Of a DNA stretch of 10,207 bases, positions 1 through 6,917 are shown piece after piece. Each line of letters starts with the position of its first letter. Within the stretch, counting starts at the first letter, position 1. The notes below the pieces were generated by a model that made no database searches, was not told the DNA's origin, and saw only the letters and a list, made by a program, of their open reading frames with translations. Source of the stretch: Prevotella sp. CAG:755 (lineage in GTDB: Bacteria; Bacteroidota; Bacteroidia; Bacteroidales; Bacteroidaceae); NCBI GenBank assembly GCA_000431275.1, contig HF989134.1, positions 1-10,207 of the forward strand. Reading direction: 5' to 3'. The position numbers were made by a program, and so were the translations under genes.

Positions 1-64
1 CGTCGAAGAACTTCCGGATGAGGCGGTCGGCCTCGTCGGGCGTAAGGTGGGATGTGCGTGTCAT
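1..64 (-). CDS. 5' end of an unidentified gene downstream of the ECF sigma gene (partial)
   Basis: Only the first 21 residues are inside the window, beginning MTRTSHLTPDEADRLIRKFF and continuing past the left edge. The ATG at 62-64 overlaps the TGA of the sigma gene at 61-63 in an ATGA arrangement, which indicates translational coupling and one transcript. The visible piece is a charged, probably helical N-terminus. In Bacteroidetes a gene placed directly after an ECF sigma gene is often an anti-sigma factor or a small membrane protein, and short starts of this DEA-x-x-L-I-x-x-F-F kind are compatible with that. Function is inferred from position only, because no zinc-binding motif or membrane segment is visible in this stretch. 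Confidence 0.6.
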   Translation of the reverse strand, partial: MTRTSHLTPDEADRLIRKFFD

Positions 65-552
65 TGTCTTTGTCGGGCTAAGAACTGTTCTCTGATTTTC
101 CGTCGTGCCCGGCTGAGGTTCTGCCGCACCGTGTCGGGGTGCGATCCGGTGAGCCGGGCTATCTCGTCGACTTCGAGGCCGTCGATGTGCTTCATCCGTA
201 GGATGGCTTGCTGCGTGCCGGGCAACTGGTCGACGAGTTGCATGAGGAGGTCGAGCCGGGCCTCGGCCTCGTCGCTGCTGTCGGACGGGTCGGGCAGGGC
301 GTCGAGTGCGGCGGTGAGGCCGTCGGTGGCGTGCCGGTCGCGCAGGCGGTTTTGGGCCAGGTGGCGGCCGACGGTCCGGGCCAGTCCCTCTTTCGAATGG
401 TAGGCGTCGAGCCGGTCGCGCAGGAGCCACAGGCGGCACAGGGTGTCCTGTACGACGTCTTCGGCCTCCTCGCGGGGAAGCCAGCGGGCTGCGTCGGCCA
501 GCAGGAGGGGGCGTAGGCGGACGGCCATCCGTTCGAAGTCGGTTCGTTCCAT
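61..552 (-). CDS. ECF-type RNA polymerase sigma factor
   Basis: A 163-residue protein with the two-domain plan of small extracytoplasmic-function sigma factors. Region 2 lies at about residues 10-75 and includes EEAEDVVQDTLCRLW, the usual core-polymerase and -10 recognition segment. Region 4 lies at about residues 105-155 and includes QLPGTQQAILRMKHIDGLEVDEIA followed by the helix-turn-helix part SHPDTVRQNLSRARRKIRE. Length is normal for the group. I chose the ATG at 550-552 (MERTDFERMA) because family members start close to region 2. The frame is open upstream to an ATG at 610-612, which would add 20 residues unlike the family, and those codons overlap the AT-rich putative promoter. The next gene overlaps its stop codon. 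Promoter targets cannot be read from the window. Confidence 0.9.
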   Translation of the reverse strand: MERTDFERMAVRLRPLLLADAARWLPREEAEDVVQDTLCRLWLLRDRLDAYHSKEGLARTVGRHLAQNRLRDRHATDGLTAALDALPDPSDSSDEAEARLDLLMQLVDQLPGTQQAILRMKHIDGLEVDEIARLTGSHPDTVRQNLSRARRKIREQFLARQRQ

Positions 553-562
553 TCTACTTATA

Positions 563-613
563 TGACACATGACTTTGCCAAATGTGACATCCCCGGCACC
601 ACTTTTTTTCAAA
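563..613 (-). promoter_or_regulatory. putative promoter and dyad upstream of the sigma gene
   Basis: On the minus strand CACATTTG (586-579) resembles the Bacteroidetes -7 element TAnnTTTG with one mismatch. TTTG at 613-610 inside an A/T-rich run could serve as the -33 element, but the 23-bp gap is longer than usual. Overlapping it is an inverted repeat, TGACACAT (563-570) and ATGTGACA (582-589), pairing at 7 of 8 positions around an 11-nt centre. This could be an operator or a leader hairpin. It lies 11-37 bp ahead of the chosen start codon. Tentative. Confidence 0.3.
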
Positions 614-691
614 AAAGTCGCATTTTTTTCGGCAGGAGGGGGAAGATGCGCTTCCGGAGGCCCTGTTCCGCCTGTGGGCGTGGCGGGATTT

Positions 692-791
692 ACGGTCAGC
701 CGTCCCGTTCGTCCTGTCAGCCGTCCCGGAATTTCTGTCAGCCGTCCCGGATTTTCTGCCAGCCGTCCCGGGATGGCTGTCGGCGAGTCTG
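692..791 (+). repeat. 21-bp tandem repeat array, copy 1
   Basis: The 13-bp unit GTCAGCCGTCCCG occurs at 695-707, 716-728 and 737-749, a one-mismatch copy (GCCAGCCGTCCCG) lies at 758-770, and a degenerate copy starts at 779. The step is exactly 21 bp, and the 8-bp segments between units are variable, often of the form GAWTTTCT. The first unit is preceded by AC, giving the symmetric core ACGG-TCAG-CCGT at 692-703. Twenty-one bp is two helical turns, so every unit presents the same face, as in arrays of protein-binding sites. The array is intergenic, about 140-240 bp upstream of the sigma gene start. A related array lies at 6627-6716 in the opposite orientation. Confidence 0.85.
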
Positions 792-860
792 GGTGTCCCG
801 TCGTTGCGTTTGGCCGCTGCGCTCCCGTCTTGTGGTGCTCAGACGAGGCGCCCGGCCCGA

Positions 861-899
861 CAGAAAGGCGGCCAGCTCCCTCGCGGAAGGCTGGCCGCC
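861..899 (-). terminator. intrinsic terminator of the FG-GAP protein gene
   Basis: A perfect 10-bp stem, GGCGGCCAGC at 867-876 pairing with GCTGGCCGCC at 890-899, encloses a 13-nt loop. On the minus strand it is followed by TTTCTG, so the T tract is short. It starts 30 bp after the TGA at 930-932, which is the right place to end the exported-protein operon before the sigma gene. Confidence 0.75.
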
Positions 900-929
900 A
901 CTATCATTAGTCAAGTCTTTGTTTCCATA

Positions 930-3900
930 TCAACGGATGAGTTTCAGCGAAGCCCCGTCTGCCGTGATGATGACCACGCCGCGCGGCATGGCGGCTGCGG
1001 GCAGAAGACCGTCGGCCTCGAAGCGCACGAGCCGCACGGTGCGCCCGTCGGGCGTCAGGACGCGCAGGGCGACAGGTGCTGTCACGCCTTCGACGCGGAC
1101 GCCGCCCGAGGCGTCGGGCAGCAGGCGCAGGCCGCTGGCCGAGGGAGTGGCGATGGCGGTGGCGCGGCCGGCCTTGAACGTGGCTACGGCCGCGACGCCC
1201 GACCCGTCGACTGCTTCAGCGCGCACCACGACCGTGCCGCCCGTCTCGTTGGGCAGGAGGGTCAGGAGTCCTTCTGTGTTGACCGAAGCCAGCGACTGGC
1301 CTTCGGCGATGCTCCACTTCACTTGCTTGAAAGTGGCATGGAGCGGGCTCACTACGGCCACGAGCTGCAACGCCGGCAGGGCCTCGCTCAGCTCCGAGCC
1401 GCCCGTGACGCTCTGGATGGCGATGGCTTCGACCGAAGTCACCTCGGGGGCGTCCGTGGTGCAGACCACGTTCGACGTGCCGCCTTCCTGCGTCGGGGCG
1501 CGCCGCGCTTCGGCCTGTTCGGCAGGCACATAGCTCAGTGCGTAGTAGGTGGCGCCGTCGCCCGCCGTGCGGTCGGTGAAACTCATGTCGTTCCCGCTGA
1601 GCGTGGCAAAGGGTTGCAAGTTGTCGGGCGACGACCCGCGCAGCAGGACGTAGCTGCCGATGGCACGGCCTTCGTAGGGCGTCCACAGAAGGTTGTACCC
1701 GCCGCCGGCGGCACGGTTAATCATCATGTGCACGCTGCTGTGCGGTGTGCCGGGCGCAGTTTCAGACGCTACGAATGTGCCGAGCGTCAGGCGGTAGCGG
1801 CTGCGGCGCACGGTGGGGTCTGACTGCGTGTCGACGAAGCGCCCGTCGCCGATGAGCGCCCGCCCGATGAGGGCATACTGCCCGGCGACGGAGGTCTCCT
1901 TGTAGATGTGCACGCTGTCGAAGAGGTCTTTGTCGCTTTCCGGGATGGCGATCTGCCACGTCACGACGTTGTGCCCGGTGGCGGCGTCGGCGGTGACGAG
2001 ACCGATGTCAGGCCGCACGCCGTAGCCGCCCACTTGGAAGCCGCTCTTCTGTCCGAGATGGAAAAGCTCGTCCGCGTAACCCACACCAATGCTGTAACCT
2101 GTGGCCGTGGCGTTCGCGGCGACGGTCACGGCGGCCGTAGCGCGGCGTTCGTCCATCGTCAGGGTGAGCCCGTCGGGCACGCTGAGGCTGATGCACTCGG
2201 GCTTCTCTTGGAACACGCGGGGCAGGGCGAAGGTGAATGTCGAGCCTGCGGCCACCTTCCAAGGCAGGTCGAGGTCGATGTCGGGCTCTTCGACGATGCG
2301 GATGGAGCGGCGATAGGTCTTCCCGCCGACGGTGCAGGCCACCGTCTTGACGCCCGGCTCGTTCCAGACGACGTCCCAGCCCGTAGCCGTGGCGGTAGCT
2401 GTGGCGCCGGCCCAGTCCCACGTGGGCGTGGTGCCCAGGGTGGCGTCGTACGTGACGGCGACGGTGCGCCCTTCGCCGGCTTCGGCCGGCATCCGCACTG
2501 CGGCCGAAGCCTCGACCGTAAAGGTGAACACGTCGGAGAAAGCGGAGCGCGCTCCCCACGGGTCGACGGCCTGCACGGAGAGCTCGTACGTGGCGCCGGC
2601 CTCGAACCGCGAGAGCGGCACAAGGAGCGTCGGGGCCTCGCGGAAGTAGCGCGCGTAAGGCTCGGAGGGAACGGCTTCCGCGCTGCCGCCGGTCAGGGGC
2701 GAGAGGACGTAGGCCCCGGCGCCCGAAGCGCCCGCGCGGCGCAGGCTGACGTTGTAGCGCAGCGCCTCGGACCGGCTCTCGGCGTCGGTCGAGGGTGTCC
2801 AGTTCAGCCGTACGCCCTCGTCGGTCGTCACGGCACTGACGGCGGTGGGCACAGTAGGCGGCGTGTTCAGCACGCCCGAGCGCAGCACCGTCCCCTCGAA
2901 GTCAGGGCGTCCGTCGCCGTCTATGTCGGCCTGATAGGGCGGCCTCGCAGTATTTCCCATCTGCGACGAGCTGAACGGATGGGGCAGCGTCGTGGCGTCG
3001 TAGGGCTCCGTGCGGAGCGTGCCGTCGGCCTGCGGGTAGTAGAGGTTGCGGCCGCGGTCGACCAGCTCGGTGCGCCCGTCGTTGTCAAGGTCGAGGAAGA
3101 TGGGCCGGAGGAACTCCACGGGCCACGAGTGGGCCGTGCGGAAGTCCTCGGCGGCGTAGTAGAAGCGCATCACACGCTCCGAGTAGCCCCGGACGCAGGC
3201 GTCGAGGCGCCCGTCGCCGTCAAGGTCGGCGAAGTAGACCTCCGTGTCGTCCAGTTCAGCCGGGAGGGCGATGCGCTCAAAGGTCAGGTCGCCCCGGTGG
3301 CGCAGGACGCAGACGCCGTCGCCGTCGCGGCCGTAGAGGTCGACGTAGCCGTCGCGGTCGTAATCGCTCGCGGCCATCAGGTCGAAATACTTACCTGGCA
3401 GCGCGTGGCGGCGGAAGCGGTTATCGCCGAGGTTGAGGTAGACGTAAGTGCCCGCGTTGTCTCGCTGGCAGAAGTCGGCGCGCCCGTCGTTGTCGAGGTC
3501 GAACAGGATGTCGGGGGTGCTGTACGGGCCGCTCAGACCCTCGTCGCGGACAAACTGCCCGTCGCCGTTGTCGACGAACACGTCGGGCGAGGCCACGGAG
3601 AAGTTGAGCCCGCCTGCGTTCAGGAGTCGCGTGTAGTACGTCCCGTTCTTGCTGACCTGCCCCCAGAGATCCGGAAGTCCGTCCATGTCGAGATCGACGG
3701 GCAGTCCGGACATATTATATACGTCGGCGTTGAACAGCGAGGGGTGACGGGTGAACGTGCCCCGCCCGTCGCTCACGTAGATGCCCTGGTTGTACGCCTC
3801 GGGCCGCCCGTCGGCGTCGAAGTCGGTGAGGGCCATCGCGTTGCGGTCGGTCGTGCCGGGGCTGTACGTCGTCACCTCCACGTCGCGCCGGGCCGCAGAC

Positions 3901-5741
3901 GTGCCGGATGCCCCTGTGGCCGTGACGGTCAGGGCGTGGCGGCCGGGTGTGGTGAAGACGATGTCGGCTGTATGTCCGTCGCAGGCGATGACTTCGCCGC
4001 CGTCGATGTCGAAAGCATAGGCGCGTTCCTCAGCCGCACCGTCGGAGAGCGTCGCGTGCAGCGTGTCGCCCGTCGAGAGGGTCACCCGGTCGAGCGTCAG
4101 GCCGAGCGCGGCGCTGCGGAGGTTGTAGGTGGCCGGTTCAGACCACTGGCTGCCGCGCCCGAGAGGGTCGACGGCCTGCACGGCGATGCGGTAGGTGCCG
4201 GCGGGCCAGCCTCCGGTGTGCAGCCAGGCCGTGCGGTTGTGCCCTTGATTGCCGTCGCCGAAAGCATAGCGGCGTCCGTCGGCATCGGCGCCGCCGGAGA
4301 TGACCGTGCCGTCGGGCCGCTCGATGCGCAGGGCATAGGTGAAGTCGGCCGTCCGGGTCCCGTCGGCCTCAGCAGGTGTCCACTCCAAGCGGAGGCGGCT
4401 GTTGGCCTCGTCGGCAATGAGCCTGGGCGCGCCGGGTGCCTGCGGGGCGGCTGGAAGGGGGATGTCGTCGAAACGCCACACCTTCCGGTTGCTGTAGTTG
4501 ACGCCTTCGAGCACGCCGTCGCCGTCGAGGTCGGAAAAATAACTCCCGTCGAGGAATGGGGCAGGCAGCGGGGTGGACGAGACATTCCAGGCGTCGTCCC
4601 AAGTGAGGAGGACGCCGTTCGTATAGCTTCCATAGCGTTCCGGGTTGGCCACGACACCCCAGCGGTCGCCGAGGCAGTGAAGGTTGATGAAGTAATACTC
4701 GTCCTCGAAGAAGCGTTCGACCGTAGTGAAGCCGCCCCGGCCGTCGCCGACGAGGAAGACAAGATATGAGTAGCTGCCCGTGTAGTCGAGGGTCAGGAGG
4801 ACGTCGGGCGCGCCGTCGAGGTTGAGGTCGCGACAGTAGACACCGGTGATCTGCCCGTTGGTCAGGAGTTCGCGCTCGGTGTATCCGGCGGGTGAGGAGA
4901 GGCGCACGCTGACGCGGTCGGCGTCGGGGTCGTAGACGAGGTAGTCCGGCGCGGCGTCGCCGTTGAAGTCGTGCACCGTGACGCGGCCGCCGAAGTCCGC
5001 CGGGTAGACGCGGCCGTCGCCCACGGAGAGCATGACGCCCCCGGCGTCGGTGTCGATGAGGTCGGGATAGCCGTCGTCGTTCACGTCGAGCGCCACGGAG
5101 AGCGCGTCGAACGCGTCGTTCACGCCGTAGCCGGCGTCGGGCTGCGTGGCGCCGCCCCAGATGGTGCCGCCTTGGTAGGGCGAGCCGAAGGCGCTGCTCA
5201 CGCCGACGCCGGAGGAGCGGGTGACGAGCGTGTCGGTCGTCACGGGCAGGCTGACGTTTGTCCACACGTCGCCGGATTGCTGGCGGAGCAGGGAGTGGCG
5301 GCTGCCCTCGCGATGGTAGACGTCGGTGAGGCCGTCGGCGTCGAGGTCGGCGATCACGGGGGCGTCGCCCGACGGGTCGGCGGTCTGGGCCACGCGGCGG
5401 AACGTGCCGTCGGGCTGTTGGAGGCTGACGGCGAGCTGATGGTCGCCATCGCGGTAAACAAGGTCGAAGCGCCCGTCGCCGTTGAGGTCGGTCGCGGCAT
5501 AAAGGCTGGCGTCGGTGAAGTCGTCGCCGGTGAGGGTGCGGACGGCATTGCCCTTTTGGTCATAAAGGATGAAGCTGCGGGCGTCAGACTTGTACTCCAC
5601 GTAATGACGCACGCCGTCGACCGTGCACCCGTGGCGGGCATCTCGCGGCGCATGGAGGTCGGTGAGCGTCTGGCCCGCCGCCACAGAAGGCGCGAAGAGA
5701 GCGGCGAGCACAGCGGAAAGGCTGAGGAATAGTTTTTTCAT
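930..5741 (-). CDS. large exported FG-GAP/VCBS-repeat protein with FN3, PKD and Ig-like domains
   Basis: A 1603-residue protein starting MKKLFLSLSAVLAALFAPSVAAGQ, a clear signal peptide with likely cleavage after about residue 22. The frame is open upstream to 5840, but that start has no signal peptide and overlaps the preceding gene. Thirteen Ca-binding-type motifs of the form D-x-[DN]-x-D-x-x-x-[DE] occur near residues 85, 132, 219, 258, 305, 404 and 640, 683, 748, 793, 839, 884, 939. They define two propeller regions, about 80-425 and 635-950. Each is followed by an FN3-like domain (about 433-542 and 960-1077) and a PKD-like domain (about 546-625 and 1082-1150). After that come a unique region, two more FN3-like stretches (about 1243-1428), a Big_2-like domain (about 1430-1522) and a terminal beta-rich tail (about 1535-1603). 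It is probably cell-surface or secreted and may bind glycans, proteins or other ligands. No catalytic motif is seen. Probably co-transcribed with the gene at 5837-6430. Confidence 0.9.
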   Translation of the reverse strand: MKKLFLSLSAVLAALFAPSVAAGQTLTDLHAPRDARHGCTVDGVRHYVEYKSDARSFILYDQKGNAVRTLTGDDFTDASLYAATDLNGDGRFDLVYRDGDHQLAVSLQQPDGTFRRVAQTADPSGDAPVIADLDADGLTDVYHREGSRHSLLRQQSGDVWTNVSLPVTTDTLVTRSSGVGVSSAFGSPYQGGTIWGGATQPDAGYGVNDAFDALSVALDVNDDGYPDLIDTDAGGVMLSVGDGRVYPADFGGRVTVHDFNGDAAPDYLVYDPDADRVSVRLSSPAGYTERELLTNGQITGVYCRDLNLDGAPDVLLTLDYTGSYSYLVFLVGDGRGGFTTVERFFEDEYYFINLHCLGDRWGVVANPERYGSYTNGVLLTWDDAWNVSSTPLPAPFLDGSYFSDLDGDGVLEGVNYSNRKVWRFDDIPLPAAPQAPGAPRLIADEANSRLRLEWTPAEADGTRTADFTYALRIERPDGTVISGGADADGRRYAFGDGNQGHNRTAWLHTGGWPAGTYRIAVQAVDPLGRGSQWSEPATYNLRSAALGLTLDRVTLSTGDTLHATLSDGAAEERAYAFDIDGGEVIACDGHTADIVFTTPGRHALTVTATGASGTSAARRDVEVTTYSPGTTDRNAMALTDFDADGRPEAYNQGIYVSDGRGTFTRHPSLFNADVYNMSGLPVDLDMDGLPDLWGQVSKNGTYYTRLLNAGGLNFSVASPDVFVDNGDGQFVRDEGLSGPYSTPDILFDLDNDGRADFCQRDNAGTYVYLNLGDNRFRRHALPGKYFDLMAASDYDRDGYVDLYGRDGDGVCVLRHRGDLTFERIALPAELDDTEVYFADLDGDGRLDACVRGYSERVMRFYYAAEDFRTAHSWPVEFLRPIFLDLDNDGRTELVDRGRNLYYPQADGTLRTEPYDATTLPHPFSSSQMGNTARPPYQADIDGDGRPDFEGTVLRSGVLNTPPTVPTAVSAVTTDEGVRLNWTPSTDAESRSEALRYNVSLRRAGASGAGAYVLSPLTGGSAEAVPSEPYARYFREAPTLLVPLSRFEAGATYELSVQAVDPWGARSAFSDVFTFTVEASAAVRMPAEAGEGRTVAVTYDATLGTTPTWDWAGATATATATGWDVVWNEPGVKTVACTVGGKTYRRSIRIVEEPDIDLDLPWKVAAGSTFTFALPRVFQEKPECISLSVPDGLTLTMDERRATAAVTVAANATATGYSIGVGYADELFHLGQKSGFQVGGYGVRPDIGLVTADAATGHNVVTWQIAIPESDKDLFDSVHIYKETSVAGQYALIGRALIGDGRFVDTQSDPTVRRSRYRLTLGTFVASETAPGTPHSSVHMMINRAAGGGYNLLWTPYEGRAIGSYVLLRGSSPDNLQPFATLSGNDMSFTDRTAGDGATYYALSYVPAEQAEARRAPTQEGGTSNVVCTTDAPEVTSVEAIAIQSVTGGSELSEALPALQLVAVVSPLHATFKQVKWSIAEGQSLASVNTEGLLTLLPNETGGTVVVRAEAVDGSGVAAVATFKAGRATAIATPSASGLRLLPDASGGVRVEGVTAPVALRVLTPDGRTVRLVRFEADGLLPAAAMPRGVVIITADGASLKLIR

Positions 5742-5787
5742 GCGTAGATAATTAATGTGTGAGTGTCTCCGGAAACACGATGACGCC

Positions 5788-5819
5788 GGGCGGCGGGCGC
5801 TCCGGTGTGCCCGCCGCCC
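5788..5819 (-). other. strong GC-rich hairpin between the two exported-protein genes
   Basis: GGGCGGCGGGC (5788-5798) pairs perfectly with GCCCGCCGCCC (5809-5819) around a 10-nt loop: eleven G-C pairs. On the minus strand no T tract follows, so it is not a standard intrinsic terminator. It lies 17 bp after the stop of the small exported gene and 46 bp before the start of the large one. It could set their relative amounts by partial termination or by protecting the 3' end of the upstream message. Confidence 0.6.
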
Positions 5820-5836
5820 CTCAGGGGCCGCGCCGC

Positions 5837-6430
5837 TCACTGGGCGGGAGTGGGGTCACTGCCGTCGCCCCATTGGATGGGCACGTTGGCCAGTTGCAGG
5901 AACTTGCGCTCCTTGCCGTAGTGCGTGTCGGCGTTCAGGTACCACGTGGCTTGTACGAGACGCAGGCTCGTCACGGTGGGCGGAACGCCGGCGATGTCCT
6001 TCGCCATCTCTACCTTGACCGGTACGCCGACCGGGAGCTGCACGTTTTCCTTGATGCCGCTGCGATCCTCATACGTGTTGCCGTTGGCGTCGAACGCCTT
6101 GACCTGATTGCCGAAATTGGCTTGCGTACACTCTTCTTTCAGTGCCGTCACCTTAATGACGATGCGCACGGTGCGCGCCACGCTGTCGCCGTAGCAGCCG
6201 ACCAGCTCGACGCCCATCGCCGCCGGGGCGGGATTCGACGTGCCGGATGCGGCCGTGGTGCCGGTGGCCTGTGCGGCTGCGTCGGCGGGGTCGCTGAGGA
6301 TTTCACCTGCCTTTTTGAGGACAGAACCTATCTTTTTGATTTTCAACTGTGCGACGGCTTCCGTGGGCATCACGGCTGTGAGCGTCCACATGGTCGCCAG
6401 AGCCAGAATAATGCGGGCTATTCTCTTCAT
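5837..6430 (-). CDS. small exported protein of unknown function
   Basis: A 197-residue protein that I do not recognise. Residues 1-28 (MKRIARIILALATMWTLTAV...) form a signal peptide ending PTEAVAQ, so cleavage after AVA is likely and the product is periplasmic or surface-exposed. A short basic stretch (LKIKKIGSVLKKAG) and a low-complexity Ala/Thr/Ser/Pro linker (about residues 48-72) follow. The C-terminal part (about 73-190) alternates hydrophobic residues as a beta-sandwich would: VRIVIKVTAL, GNQVKAFDANGNTY, LPVGVPVKVEMAKDI and VTSLRLVQATWYL. That pattern resembles DUF4352-like immunoglobulin-fold domains, but this is only a guess. There are two cysteines, at about residues 79 and 101. It sits first in an operon with the large FG-GAP protein, 95 bp upstream of that start, so the two probably work at the same place. 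A promoter with a palindrome lies about 120-170 bp upstream. Confidence 0.85.
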   Translation of the reverse strand: MKRIARIILALATMWTLTAVMPTEAVAQLKIKKIGSVLKKAGEILSDPADAAAQATGTTAASGTSNPAPAAMGVELVGCYGDSVARTVRIVIKVTALKEECTQANFGNQVKAFDANGNTYEDRSGIKENVQLPVGVPVKVEMAKDIAGVPPTVTSLRLVQATWYLNADTHYGKERKFLQLANVPIQWGDGSDPTPAQ

Positions 6431-6552
6431 AGCTGTTATGGATTAAGGTTTAACAATCTCTGTCAAGCTCTCTCATGGAGGGGATACGGCTAGTCCGGGT
6501 CAGGACGAAAGACGCCTTCCCCTGCTTTTGTGTCCGTTTCTCTCTGTTTTTG

Positions 6553-6560
6553 CAAAGTTC
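6553..6560 (-). promoter_or_regulatory. -7-like element of the exported-protein operon
   Basis: On the minus strand GAACTTTG matches the Bacteroidetes -7 consensus TAnnTTTG at five of the six defined positions. The centre of the palindrome at 6582-6599 is about 34 bp upstream. No good TTTG -33 element is present at the right distance, which suits an activator-dependent promoter. The start point would fall near 6547, leaving a leader of roughly 115 nt before the ATG at 6428-6430. Confidence 0.45.
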
Positions 6561-6581
6561 GCCGCTTTGGCAATGCCATCC

Positions 6582-6599
6582 ATCACGGCTTTCCGTGAT
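6582..6599. promoter_or_regulatory. palindromic operator candidate, copy 1 (ATCACGG-N4-CCGTGAT)
   Basis: A perfect 7-4-7 inverted repeat. On the minus strand it reads ATCACGG AAAG CCGTGAT, preceded by AA. The same 19 bp, AAATCACGGAAAGCCGTGA, recurs at 8734-8752 on the plus strand. In both copies exactly 22 bp separate the end of the 19-mer from a -7-like box. The symmetry and length fit a dimeric helix-turn-helix regulator, and the LuxR-type regulator encoded at 8817-9485 is the obvious candidate. No T tract is nearby, so it is not a terminator. Confidence 0.7.
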
Positions 6600-6626
6600 T
6601 TCGCGACTGGAGCGGGAAAAGCAGTC

Positions 6627-6716
6627 CGGCTCAGAAGAACCGCGGACCGGCTGACAGAAAGTTCCGGCCGGCTGACAGAATTTACGGGACGGCTGACCGT
6701 TCCTTCCAGTCGGCCG
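6627..6716 (-). repeat. 21-bp tandem repeat array, copy 2
   Basis: Read on the plus strand, CGGCTGAC occurs at 6648-6655, 6669-6676 and 6690-6697, again with an exact 21-bp step. A degenerate copy (CGGCTCAG) lies at 6627-6634 and a barely recognisable one near 6711. The inserts (AGAAAGTTC, AGAATTTA) match the complement of those in the array at 692-791, so it is the same family in opposite orientation. The unit at the kinase-proximal end carries the same edge as copy 1, with core ACGG-CTGA-CCGT at 6689-6700. The array lies about 220-290 bp upstream of the kinase gene and about 200 bp upstream of the divergent exported-protein gene. Confidence 0.8.
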
Positions 6717-6759
6717 GCCGGAGAAACGGGGCCGCGTCCGTGGCGGCCGCGCCGGCCGG
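6714..6759. other. nested GC-rich inverted repeats next to array 2
   Basis: CCGGCCGG at 6714-6721 can pair with CCGGCCGG at 6752-6759, enclosing a second stem, GGCCGC (6730-6735) with GCGGCC (6743-6748). The result could be a branched or bulged hairpin if transcribed. It lies between the repeat array and the kinase gene. GC-rich sequence makes such pairings likely by chance, so its role is uncertain. Confidence 0.35.
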
Positions 6760-6829
6760 CGAGATGTCCCGAAGGGGGTGCGGAGTGGCTTTTTCAATTG
6801 TCCGTGGCGGCAGTTCCGGCTTTTTTCGC

Positions 6830-6837
6830 TATATTCG
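6830..6837 (+). promoter_or_regulatory. possible -7 element of the sensor kinase gene
   Basis: TATATTCG matches TAnnTTTG with one mismatch and is followed by C, as in the other -7 boxes here. It follows a T-rich tract at 6821-6826. No clear -33 TTTG lies at the usual distance. The start point would be about 75 nt ahead of the ATG at 6918. Weak evidence. Confidence 0.25.
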
Positions 6838-6917
6838 CCCCGTTAACCCATTCCGACTGTGCGAGACGGGCGTCTCGGTGTTACGCCGTTTTGCACCAGC
6901 ACCTAAACCGAACAACG

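Noticed and set aside
692..791. CRISPR array
   Set aside because: The repeat is 13 bp and the inserts 8 bp, far shorter than CRISPR repeats and spacers. The inserts are related to each other and no cas gene is present.
562..1533. A plus-strand frame in which the 21-bp array encodes a seven-residue repeat (CQPSRxF)
   Set aside because: Any 21-bp repeat keeps frame and yields heptads. The frame runs on antisense into the FG-GAP gene, has no start signal, and the array at 6627-6716 also gives heptads only as a by-product.
1908..4769. A 953-codon open frame on the plus strand
   Set aside because: It lies antisense to the FG-GAP gene. High GC and the repeated Asp/Gly codons keep the opposite frame free of stops. 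Its translation is low-complexity Val/Ala/Gly/Arg with no domain.
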